Shown one piece after another: positions 22,248 to 33,400 of a stretch of 64,000 bases of DNA. Positions within the stretch are counted from its first letter, which is position 1; every line of letters begins with the position of its first letter. The position numbers and the translations under genes were made by a program. The notes under the pieces are model-generated. The model did no database searches. It was not told the origin of the DNA and saw only the letters and a program-made list of their open reading frames with translations. The stretch covers positions 992,001 through 1,056,000 of the forward strand of contig JANUWI010000013.1 of assembly GCA_025504975.1 (NCBI GenBank), written 5' to 3'. Origin of the DNA: Plenodomus lindquistii (lineage: Eukaryota; Ascomycota; Dothideomycetes; Pleosporales; Leptosphaeriaceae).

Positions 22248-24091
22248 GCTTGCGGGGCAGTGGTTGGAGGGCGAGGGCGAGGGCGAAGCGTAGAGGGGCA
22301 GAATACAGGATTATATTTATATCGGAATGGTGCCGTGTTTGTTCGTGCATGTGTATGTGTCTTTTATAATTGCGATGCGGGCACAGGGGCCTGCAGTTTG
22401 CGGTCACTTTGGCGCATGCTGTCCTGGGGGAGTGAGGACTGCTGAAGCCCGGTTCCCATGACTGCAATGGATCAACTTTTGACATGCGGCGCCGACTAGC
22501 TCCCATGCTCTGCCTCGCCAAGCCCGCTTCGAGTGCCCAATGCCCATGCTGGCCGACCGGGAACTGGGAACCTCTGCTGCCACCACCACAACAACCACCC
22601 CATCACCACCTCATCCCGCCGCCCATGCCGCCCGACCTTGCTCATTCCATGGCATACTGAAGCGCTGCACTCGAACTGCGACAGCATGTGTGTGCCGCTC
22701 TCGCCGCCACGCGGTATGCTGGCTGCGGGCAGACGCTCCGTCGCTGGCTTCTCCCCACTCGATTGACTCGCTCTGTCTTCTTCCTTTCTTCCTCCCAACA
22801 GAGCTGCTGCACGTCTCTTGTTGTAATTCACCAGCCTCCAATCGAGCCGAACTTGGTCAGCTTTGGCTTACCCAGCATGCACTCCGCAGAGTAACACCGT
22901 TTTGGGCAGAATCCCTGGGCACCACATACATGCCGACACTTCACTTTACGCTGGCTCACAGCGAAGCACGTCTATGCAAGCCATGATGGGCCCATCATCT
23001 ACTGATTGAATGCTGTTATCGTGGTGGACGTCTTGGTCGTTGGCCATGCGCAGGACCACGCTTCGACGTGCGAACCTGGACTGAATTATACACGCTATTG
23101 GGCACGTTATTGTCTTGTGTGGTTGGCAACACACTTGTCAGAATTTCTGTCCTTCAAAGACGACCATCGCTCTTGCAGAACGCCATCGTCGACCCTGTCC
23201 TGCGGGGCGCTGATTTCGAAGAGGCCAGCCACAACAAGTCTCGCCGTAGGTCTATGGCCTGCGTTGGAGTATCGCCATGTTGCTGATTAACTGGGCTCAC
23301 CCTGGCACTCTCGACCCCCGTTCGAGGAGACACTGGAGAACGTCTATACTTTCCCGTTTGGCCTAACTTCCATCATGTTGCATCGACATGTCAGGAAGGG
23401 CCGATATAACAGCTCCGCTCATAGGCGACTGTCATACCTCCAGCGAGCATCGGAGCCACCAGGGTGTGACTACAGCGTCCCACCATGAGTCACTCCACTG
23501 GCCTCGCCTTTCTTCACATTGAGCAGCCATCATGACAAGTCTACGGCACCGCGATGAGCATCCCACACAAACGGCTGCGAGTCTAATCTGCACAAATGGG
23601 TCCAGGACGTGGAAAACGTGTCTGGTGGTAACGGCGTGCGGCTGCTGTTGCGTGATTGTCTCCTGCATTAGATAGCTATCGTGAACATGAGGCGCGTCGA
23701 GTGGACTGAAGCAACGACTAGCATTGAGCCAGGTGGAGGATGGTCAGTCAGGCCGAAGAAACTTGCTATGGATGGTTGGATGCAGAAAAGAAATGGCGAC
23801 GTCGATGGCGCCCAGCTCACGAGGCTTGGCGCTGCTAGTCAGCAGGGCTTGAGACGGCCGTTTTCGACACGCCATCTATACTGACACATCTGGAGGAGTT
23901 GCAGCGGCATTGTGGCATTGTTTTCCTTTCTTCTTCCCCATCAGTTTTAGTCGCTAGACGGACGTTGCAGTTGCGGAGACGGGAGGTCGAGTTCGTTCTG
24001 ACGCTCGGTCCGCTGGGGCACCTCGCCAGACCCGCGACCCTCTTGCTGCTGCCCACGCTGTACCACACGCGCTGATGCTACTCCTGCCTAC
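22248..24091. other. Long divergent intergenic region (1.8 kb)
   Basis: Shared upstream region of the GTP cyclohydrolase and the CTD kinase genes. The frame at 22540-22986 is Cys/His/Arg-rich without domain character and is probably not a gene. A pyrimidine-rich tract ending CCCAACAG at about 22762-22801 resembles a 3' splice site and could mark an untranslated-leader intron or transcript. Nothing else recognised. Confidence 0.4.
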
Positions 24092-27000
24092 ATGGCTGCC
24101 CTGAGACGGGCCCAAGATATAGACCAGTGGCGCCCCGAGGACTCTTCGACCCGAGACAGAGACGGAGATCGGGACAGAGAGCGCCCCCGAGAGAGGCCAC
24201 GGGAGCGCACCCACGAGCCCAGAGCTTCGTCACCGGTCCCACGCGCTGCGAGGGACTCTCCAAGACGCCGCACCCAAGACGTCGACAGCTATCCGCCGCC
24301 GAGCAGGCACGCACGAGGACGGTCGCGCCAGCGCAGCCCCAGCAGAGAGCGCACGCGTCGCCGCAGCCGTGCTGAGTCGCGCGAGCATCGGGTGCGAGGC
24401 TCCCACTCAACGAGGGGATCCAGCATCGACAGGGTTGCGCATCCCCATCGACACCACTACCACGCCCATCGTGCCTCGAGCCCAGCGTCCAAGCGACACC
24501 GCAGCCGCTCGCCATCGCCCCGGGGCTCTCTCAAACGGGCCAGGCGCCACCGCAGTCGCAGTCGCAGTACGGTTCGCTCGCGGTCGCGCACCCGGCGTGC
24601 AGACTCGACGCACCGAGCCGTGGACCGAGACACGTATATCCCACCCACGTCCAGCAGCCGCCGCCGCTCGCCATCCGTCGACTCTCGCTACAGGCCAGCA
24701 GCGCATCGAGGGCACAGGCGGTCCATCACACCTGACAGACGGTCACGTCGAGAACTCACAGCCGGCAGATCGTCGCCCAGGAGACTGGCTAGACGACCAG
24801 CTAGCCCGTTTGACGGGTCTAGGGAACGACTGCCTCCTCGTCCCACGCGTGGAAGAGTCAGAAGTCGCAGTCGCAGTCGCAGTCGCAGTCGTAGTCGCAG
24901 TCGTGCCCCCAGACCTGCACGGTCCCGCACCCCCGTCCGCAGAAGATCTCCCCCCGCCACCAGAAGAGGCTCCCCTATTCACTCGCACCGGAACAGGCCC
25001 TCGCCCCGCCGCAGTCGTTCGCCACGTGCGTACCCGCGGCACCGTGCGACTCCACCGCGCTCCCCTGTTGGCAGAATAACTCGTGCAGACAAAGAGCACA
25101 CGCTCGACAAACGAAACATCCCAGTCACCTCGGTCTCACGCAGAGCCTCGCCCGCTGCATCTTCAGCCTATCACTCTGACGCTTCTAGGGGAAAGGAGGA
25201 AGGGCCCAAGATGAGGGGCGGCGCATATCAGTACCAGGGTCGTGGTGGGCCTGGCTTCCAACAATCGCCTCCCTATCCTGCACACAACCAGTATCCCCCG
25301 CAAGGCCAGTCTCCTTATCAAGGTTCCCGAGGAGGTTGGAATGGCCAGCCACATTTCAATCAAGGTTCTCCTATGCACCATTCGCCAAATCAATCGCCCT
25401 ACGTTCAGAACAACCAGTCTCCAGGTTTCTATACAAATCAACAATACCCACAACCTGTTTTTCAGAACAGCCCTCACAGGGGTGGGCATGGTGGGTTTAG
25501 AGGCACCCATTACAACGGTCCTGATCGACGACCTTCTGGGCCCGGACCCAGCGCCCCGTTTGCGCAAGGTGGACGAGGTCGCGGTGCTGCACCAACGCAG
25601 TTCTCGAACCTCTCTTGGACACCGGCTTCAGGCACCCGAGGTGGTCGTCCTGTCACCGAAGCCCCTCGTCCACAGCCTCTTCCCGCCGCACCAGCACCCG
25701 CCGACTCTGCTGCCGTGGACGCCGACGACAATCCTTTCCGCCCTTCAAAAGACTTACGGGTAGAGGATGAAGGTACCAAGGAAGAAAAAAAGACTTCATT
25801 GCCTGCGAAACCTCCTGCAGCTCCTACACAGCCAAAATCTGGCTTCAGCTTCTCACTGAAGACCAAAAACCCCGTACCACCCGCCAGCAAAGTCAAACCC
25901 GACCTGGAAGAACCCGCAAAGCAGAACACCGTGTCAAAAGAATCGTTGCTTGATCCAAAGGCGAAAGACGTCGCACGTGAATCATCTTCACGCTATCCAT
26001 CAGACTCAAGAGGCGATAGAAGTCGTGACTCGAGGGATAGAGACTACGATCGAGACCGCGACCGAGACAGAGATTTCCGTGACCGAGATCGCCGATACGA
26101 TGATCCCTACGACAGAAAGCCAGCCTACAGAGACCCACGAGACAGCTATTACCGCGACCGAGAGAGGGACTACAGAGATCCACGCGACCGAGATGTTCGC
26201 GGTTCAAGAGACCTACGAGACCCACGTGACATCAGAGATAGAGACCAGCGAGACCTGCGGCATCCACGAGACAGCCGCGACCCTCGCGATCACCGTGACG
26301 TGGAAAGAAGAGAGGCGATCCTGCCTCGTCGACCCGATGTCCGACCTGGAGTTCGGCAAGATCGACGGTCACCGCATCCAGAGATGTCAAAGACAAAGAT
26401 GGTGATAAGAAAACGGCCGAAGCCTCGGCCAACTCTTAGCGCTGAGCACGCGGCGTCAGACTCGGTATACTATAGGAAACCGGGGAATGAGTCTGTAGTT
26501 GGATCAGGAACTTACGGCAAGGTTTTCAAGGGTGTCCACGTCTATACGAAAGACATGGTAGCGCTGAAGAAGATTCGGATGGAGGGCGAACGCGATGGTG
26601 TAAGTATTACGCCCCTTGAAAAACTGGGTTAGATTGCTAATCCTTCTCAGTTCCCCGTCACCGCCATACGCGAGATCAAGCTCCTCCAATCCCTGAATCA
26701 CGACAATGTTGTTAAGCTGCGAGAAGTCATGGTTGAAAAGAACGACTGCTTCATGGTCTTTGAATACCTCTCGCACGATCTGACAGGTCTCTTGAATCAC
26801 CCGACCTTCAAGCTCGAAGCCACGCATAAAAAGGACCTTGCGAAACAGCTCTTCGAAGGCCTAGACTACCTGCACCGTCGCGGCGTCCTCCACCGCGACA
26901 TTAAAGCTGCCAACATCCTCGTGTCCAGCACTGGGCAGCTCAAACTCGCAGACTTTGGTCTCGCGCGATTCTACGCCAAGAGCAGCAAGCTCGACTACAC

Positions 27001-27604
27001 CAATCGCGTCATCACCATCTGGTACCGCTCCCCCGAGCTCCTCCTCGGTGAAACTCAATACGGCCCCGCAGTCGACATTTGGTCCGCCGCCTGCGTGCTG
27101 GTTGAAATCTTCACACGGCATGCCATCTTCCCCGGCGACGGCGGCGAAATCAACCAACTCGATAAGATCTACAACGTGCTTGGCACGCCCACCGTTACCG
27201 ACTGGCCCGGCCTCATCGACATGCAATGGTTTGAGCTCCTCCGCCCCACGGAACGCAAACCCTCGACCTTTGAAGAAAAATACAAGGACCGCGTTAGTCC
27301 TGCGGCGTTTGAGCTGCTGCAAGCCATGTTCCTGTACGACCCGGCGATGCGACCAACGGCCGCAGATGTCCTGGAGCATCCGTTCTTCACGTCCGAGGCG
27401 CCCAAGGCGGAGCGCGCGCATGCGCTGAGCGAATTGAAGGGCGATTGGCATGAGTTTGAGAGTAAGGCGTTGAGGAAGGAAAAGGAGAAGGTGGACAAGG
27501 AGGCGAGGCGGGTGGCGAGGGAGGAAGAGAGTGGGAAGAGGAGGGGCGAGGGAGGTGGTGGCGAGGAGAGGGAAACGAAGAGAGTTAAGGCGGAGGGTGC
27601 GTGA
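24092..27604 (+). CDS. CTD kinase catalytic subunit, Ctk1/CDK12-like
   Basis: Cyclin-dependent kinase expected to phosphorylate Ser2 of the RNA polymerase II C-terminal domain in the nucleus. Exons 24092-26599 and 26651-27604 give 1153 residues. The first 780 residues are disordered: RS dipeptides (residues 1-330), a Gln/Gly/Pro-rich part, then RD/DR repeats. The kinase starts near residue 790 with VGSGTYGKVFKG and the ATP Lys in VALKK. The intron falls directly before FPVTAIRE, the CDK9/12-type PITAIRE helix. HRDIKAANIL, DFGLARF, the T-loop TNRVITIWYRSPELLLG and WSAACVLVEIF complete the fold. A charged Lys/Glu tail follows. Yeast Ctk1 is far shorter at the N-terminus; the RS region resembles metazoan CDK12. 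Confidence 0.94.
24863..24904 (+). repeat. AGTCGC tandem repeat coding for RS dipeptides
   Basis: About seven copies of a hexamer (one with a base change) inside the kinase gene encode an uninterrupted Ser-Arg run. The frame is kept. Confidence 0.75.
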
Positions 27605-29548
27605 GTGGGGGGGATGGAGAGGGGATGCTGTGTGTGTATGATATGGATAGAAGATTTCCAAGTCTCTGTATGTAGAGTGAAGCGAAATGAGGTAGTAATT
27701 TCTATCCAAATGATTACGATGATGTGCATATGTCTGTAGTGGTGTTGATTTTTTATGCCGTGGCGAGTTGTTGTGGAATAGTGATGCCATCTAGCAACGC
27801 CAAAGTTGTCTGGCTACTGACAGTTCGTGTGCGGGTTTTCTTTTTCGCAAGCCGAGTCTTGCACGGTGAGTCGAGTTGAGTCGACGTTGTCTAACATGTC
27901 TACCCGTCTTATCTACCATTTTTCAGCAGGTATTATATTCTTTGATGAACAGAGCAGCATTTCTAACACACACACATATTTACTCACAACTCTGTGCTCT
28001 CTTATCGTTGAAGTCGCAGTACACAGTTTTAAGAGGTTTCTCTGGAGCCCCTACTATTGAACAGCGTTGACAAGATTTTTGCATCTAATGGGTCAACTTT
28101 ATACGTTCAGTAACTTGCTAGATACGAACCCACATGCCTATGGCAGTGATTACTCTAGCTTCAATGCCTTCGCACCAAGCTCTTTAGCAGTGGGTGTTTA
28201 GTAACAAGCTTATCACATTTATATAATCAAAATGACAATGCCAAACCAAGATTAAGTGCTTACTAGAGGGCCGGGTAGGGTAGTTGCGTCAGCGATAAAG
28301 TTAGCGGGATCTAGCTGTATCGCGTTCAAGCTCCGTCCAGTAATTCTTCCTCTCCACATAGCAAAATAGCGCTAGGGACATATGAAGGAGGAATTGACAC
28401 GCGATCTTGTCATTGTTTGGATGTCGGTTCGGGCCTATTGACGGACGGCACCCTGTGCGCCCGGCAGTTGACCACCTTTGTCCGCGTGCAGAGCTGCACG
28501 GCATACCTACCTTTCATGTGGAGCCGGCTTCTCGCACGACCGACTATGTACGTATGGTGCAAGCATTCACTACATCAATTCACATCTCCACCAACCGGTC
28601 TACTTCATGAATGCTGTTCAGCGGATCGGCCATTGTCTCGAAGCTTGTAACTATCTGGCCCGATGCTGGATTGAACTCCTCCCTCATCCCAACGGTGAAA
28701 CGCGCAACTACTTTACCAGATATGCAATCTTTCTACGCCACCAAAACGGCTGGAGTTGATCAGCATCCAAGATTCCGTCTCTTCGCAAAAGCTGAGCCCC
28801 CTCACTCTCGACACTGCCAACCTCCCCCGTATCCGCCGCTCTCACAAGCAGGCCGAGCCAGCTCTCAGGAATCTCAGTCTCTTTTGAGTCTGTGTTAAAA
28901 GTAGAACCTTCGCTTTCAGCCCACGCGACGTCCTGCCAAGTCACGGGTTATCCAGATAAAGTCGCTGCTCGTCAAGATGAACTACTTCTCGCTTATCCTA
29001 TAGGAGGCTTCCAGAAGTTAGGTGTTGACTTCAGAGCTTTTAGCGTAGGCCATGAGATACTGAAAATAACATTTCGATCCAAGCACAGCAAGGTGATGAA
29101 AAACTATAGCCAAATTCTTTAAAAACACGACATCATTGGGACGAAAGATAGTGGAGATGTGCGGTCGTCCGGCTCATGCGAATTCGCGCCTTCTGGTCAG
29201 CTCCTGTACAGACTCGTTGCTGATCTTCCTCAACATCGCTTCGAGCCGAAGTCATGGCTCTCACTGGCCCACAGCTTGCAGAGTGTTTGTCAGGTGTTAA
29301 CCATCATTTTTAGTTGGCATGAGGCTGTCTTCGGTTTGCTGGACGGTTGGTGGTTGGCTAATGATGCTGAAGATGCGAATTAGCCCGCAAAGGTCTGGAT
29401 GGACTTTCTCTATCAAGCCGACTTCTCCAGCACCACGTACTCTCAGAGCGTGGTACCTGACTGTAATCTCCAACGGCTACTCGTCGCCTCTACGAAGAAT
29501 TATCCTGAGCCTCTTCGTGGCGCGAGGTCGTAAAATGCCGGCTTCGAA
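27605..29548. other. Accessory-region stretch, possible gene remnants
   Basis: No intact gene. Between about 28400 and 29120 several plus-strand frames look protein-like for 60-90 codons each but none has a domain I can name, and they switch frame without splice signals. This could be old coding sequence decayed beyond recognition. Downstream sits an alpha/beta-hydrolase stump. Confidence 0.35.
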
Positions 29549-29747
29549 ATGACTGCATACAAGTCTTCCGACGGGGTTGATATAGAAACGGATATTCATA
29601 TCCCCCAAGGGTTCAGCAATCAGCTCAACGCCTGTAGGTAAATTAAAGCTGTACGCACGCCCTGAGATCTTGACTGACCATGACAGAGCATTGATGATCC
29701 ATGGAGGTGGTTATACGACATGTATCACGGAGACAACCAAGCGGTAA
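29549..29747 (+). pseudogene. Truncated alpha/beta-hydrolase, N-terminal stump
   Basis: Exon 29549-29637, a 49-nt intron (GTAAAT...GACAG, branch TTGACTGAC) and exon 29687-29747 encode only 49 residues. They start MTAYKSSDGVDIETDIHIPQ and end shortly after ALMIHGGGY, then hit TAA. The HGGG oxyanion-hole motif after a first beta-strand is the beginning of the serine hydrolase fold that often accompanies fungal polyketide or peptide synthases. The nucleophile elbow, acid and His are absent, and nothing resembling them follows. Intact splice sites with a missing body suggest deletion or replacement downstream. Position 0.7 kb upstream of the NRPS suggests it belonged to the same cluster. Confidence 0.6.
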
Positions 29748-30408
29748 TTAGATAGTGGTAACACTCTTGAATATAAGTACAGTATGCAGGTAAGTCTTCA
29801 GGAGGTTTTAAGGAGCCAGTGTTGTGTTATGCTAGCCCGAGTTTATTGTTTTCCCGGGGTTCAGGACTCAATCATGTAGAGCCCTTTCGTACACCACCAT
29901 ACAGTGCTCCAAGGTCAGTGAGCCCACGACCTTCGCAAAACGGTTGACTACTTTTGTGTCTTCTTGCCCCTGCTCTCCATGCAGTAAGTGAGCCGATAAA
30001 ATTTTGACGTAGTACGTTGAGTATCCAGGATTAGGACATCGCTGCAGGCAAGCAGCAAGTGGAGAACTGTAAGTCTTATCGTTGCACACCAATCCTGAAG
30101 CATATGATGGCTCCTCTGACCGAGCGTAGTGTCACGTACGGTCCGAATACTGACCCCAGTCCCTGCATTGACCACATGAATAGTCACCTCGAATGGGACC
30201 GAACAACCGAAAATGTAGGCGTGCTACTCCTCTGATCTTCCTATAAAATCTAGCAGGCTATATTCCAGGGTCAGGCTCAAAAGTATATAGACTTGGCTGC
30301 GTACTTGACAGAGAGAAGTCGAACGCTTCGTGAACCATCGCCCCGCTACATTTCGTATCCCGTCACCACGCCATCTTCTCGGGCAACAGCCTATCCCTTC
30401 TATTCAGT
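29748..30408. other. NRPS upstream region
   Basis: Minus-strand frames at 29868-30187 are short and featureless. The 3' part contains the NRPS promoter. Confidence 0.45.
30242..30248 (+). promoter_or_regulatory. TATA box of the NRPS gene
   Basis: TATAAAA lies about 160 nt upstream of the ATG at 30409. Confidence 0.45.
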
Positions 30409-33400
30409 ATGGGCGACATCTCCGTTAAACCTCGGAAAGAAATCACCCCGGAAGACGAAGAGAAGATATGGTCATGGAACGCCAGGCTTCCGCCAACGCC
30501 TCAACTCACTATCGCCGAAGTCTTCTCTAACCAAGTGACGAAATCACCGAATGCGCCTGCCGTTGACGCCCCAGACGGCACGCTGACGTATGACGAACTC
30601 GATAACTACTCTACCCGCTTGGCTCTCCATCTCCGGATCATACTCAACGATATTAATGTCGATGAGGTTGTCCCAATTTGTTTCGACAAGTCTATTTGGC
30701 TAATTGTCTCCATGATGGCCGTATCGAAAGCCAGGATGGCGTATACGACGCTTGACCCTAAAAACCCAACGGAGCGACTACGAGCATGTCTGAGTGCGGT
30801 CAGTCCTAGAGTGATGCTGGCTGACAGCAAGTTTGGGGACCGTTTTTCCCAAATCGGCGCGAGAATTTTGACAGACGTGCCTGAAACATGCATCATTCCG
30901 GATTCCAAGGAGAGACAAACCATCGACTTACCAGTCGGTCTGCCAGAGGATCTCTCTTACGTGTGCTTCACATCTGGATCCACTGGTCTTCCAAAAGTCG
31001 TTGAGCATACGCAGAGCAGTGCAGTCATGAACGTTGTCTACGGCGACGGCTTCGCAGGCGGAAGTCGCGTGCTCAATTTTGCCTCCCAGGGCTTCGCAGC
31101 CAGTGTTGTCATGGCCTTGAAAACGCTTTGTAATGGGGGCTTACTAGTCCTACCACCAGAGCGAGAGCGCATGGGCAGTATAGAAAGCTTCATCGCCAGG
31201 AAGAACATCACGCAAACGTTCCTTACACCCACGCTACTAAGTCTACTGAACCCAGACGACGTGAGCTGTCTCAAGTTCTTGACTATAGGCGGCGAGTCCG
31301 TACCCGAGCGACTCATCAAAATCTGGGCACCGCGTCTATCATTCATGGACGCGAGCGGTATGACGGAAGGTGTGAGCATCTCCAATATTTGCGATTCAAC
31401 GACTGGCAAGAAGTGTCGAGCCCGGCAAACCATGTTGGGATGTGCGTGGATCGTTGACCCAGACGACGTGAATACGCTCGCACCGATTGGAGCTGCAGGA
31501 GAGCTGCTTTTCGAAGGACCAGCACTGTGTCGAGGCTATCGAAACAATCCAGAAGCAAACACAAAGGCGTTCATAAAGGAGCTCCCAGCTTGGACAAAAA
31601 ACAGAGGAGGGGACAGGCCAGGGATCTTATTCCGGACGGGCGATTTGGCGAAGTACGTGGAGGATGGCGTTGTGCAGATCGTTGGTAGGAAAGATTCTCG
31701 TGTCAAATTGTACGGACAGCGATTTGAGCTGGGAGAGGTAGAGATCGCGATATTAGCCTGTCTTCCGTTGGGTGTGACAGTTGCAGCGGAGATTGTGGAA
31801 CCGACGGACGGTAATGGCCCCATGCTTGTGGCCTTCGTATACGGTCTGCCAACGGGGCTCTCTTCTGAGGCCAGAGCGATACGCGAGAAGCTATCTGGTA
31901 CTTTACCAGATTATATGATTCCTCGCGGGTTCGTAGAGCTCAAGGAACAGCCGCTGAACCCTTCTGGGAAGCTCGATCGGAAGCTGCTGCGCCAAAGAGG
32001 TGCTGCGATGCAATTGGCTGAGTTGATCAAATACACTGGGTCTTCAGAAAAGGTTGCACCGGTAACTCCACAAGAGAAGGAAATGCAGCGTCTGTGGGCT
32101 ACCGTGCTTGGCCTTCCTATCGAGAGTATCGGATTGAACGATGAGTTCTTCTATCTTGGGGGAACTTCCCTGCATTGCATCAGACTCATAGCAGAAGCGC
32201 AAAAGTGCGGCGTTGGCCTTTCCTTCGAGGACATGTTGGAACACCGAACTTTGCAAGCCATTAGTGGAGCGGCGACTTTTGGTGTTAGTTTTGATACGCC
32301 CATGTCTGAGAGCGAAGACCAAACGTATACCATAGGCTCGATCACCTCGAACATTCCCCAGGCAGATGTCGAAGCTGTTATGAGAGCAACAGATTGGCAG
32401 GCTTGGTGCATCGGCCAGGGTCTGCTCAAGTCCCACGGCTGGCATGATTACATGATCTTTAAGTTTTCGAGAGCGCTGAATGTTGAAAAGCTGCGGACTG
32501 CCTGCCAGCAACTCTTGGATCGACACGCCATTCTGCGAACCGTGTTCGTCGTGAACACAAGGCGGACCTTCCAGGCCATACTGAAGCCCAAGGCTTACCC
32601 GTTCCGTTTCGTTGTGAAGGAACCCGTAGATGGCCAAAATGCAGAGGATTATATCCAAACTATCATCCAGGAAGACATGAAGCGTCGTACTCATCTTGGA
32701 GATCTTCTGGTCGCGTTCACATTAGTTCTAAACGTCTCGGATACCACACACAAATTAATTCTTCGAATCTCGCACGCACAATACGATGGGCTTAGCGTTG
32801 GCAAGTTGTGGCGATCGCTCGAAACGTTGTACCTCGGCGAGCCGTTGGAAGTTGTCCCCTTCACAAAGTTTTGTGCGGAGGCAGCTCTAGCGAGCTCCAA
32901 ATCTGAATCATTTTGGAAGAAAACTCTAGCCAATACCTCAATGAGCGAGGTGATAACTCACAATCGCCCAAGCGTGGAGCATCCTATTGACAGCGCTATC
33001 AAGGCGTCTATTCCTTTAGTAGACCTCAAGGCCCTGGGTTTCACGAGTGCGACCGCCGTTCTAGCCTCTTGGTCAATAGTCTTGTCAAGGCTCACATGTG
33101 TGAACTCAGTTCTATTTGGATACATCACTTCTGGAAGAGACTTGCCAATGCCCGGTATATCGGATGTCATGGGACCCTGTATGAGCATTCTGCCTTTGCA
33201 CGCCGACGTCTCTCCAGTCACAACCATTTCTTCGCTCCTCAGCTCGGTACAGAGTACCTACCTGAAAGCACTTCAGCACGGCCACTTGGGACACCGACAT
33301 ATCATCGAAAATTGCACGGGTTGGCCCCGATGGACGCGCTTCTCGACAATTGTGAATCATCTCGGCTTTGAGCATGACAACCTGCCATTCTCCAAATATG

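Noticed and set aside
22540..22986. 148-codon plus-strand frame
   Set aside because: His/Cys/Arg/Thr-rich composition from GC-biased promoter sequence, no domain or signal peptide, overlapped by similar frames on both strands.
28708..28944. Minus-strand frame of 78 codons
   Set aside because: No similarity to a known domain and it overlaps equally long plus-strand frames; texture is not convincing.
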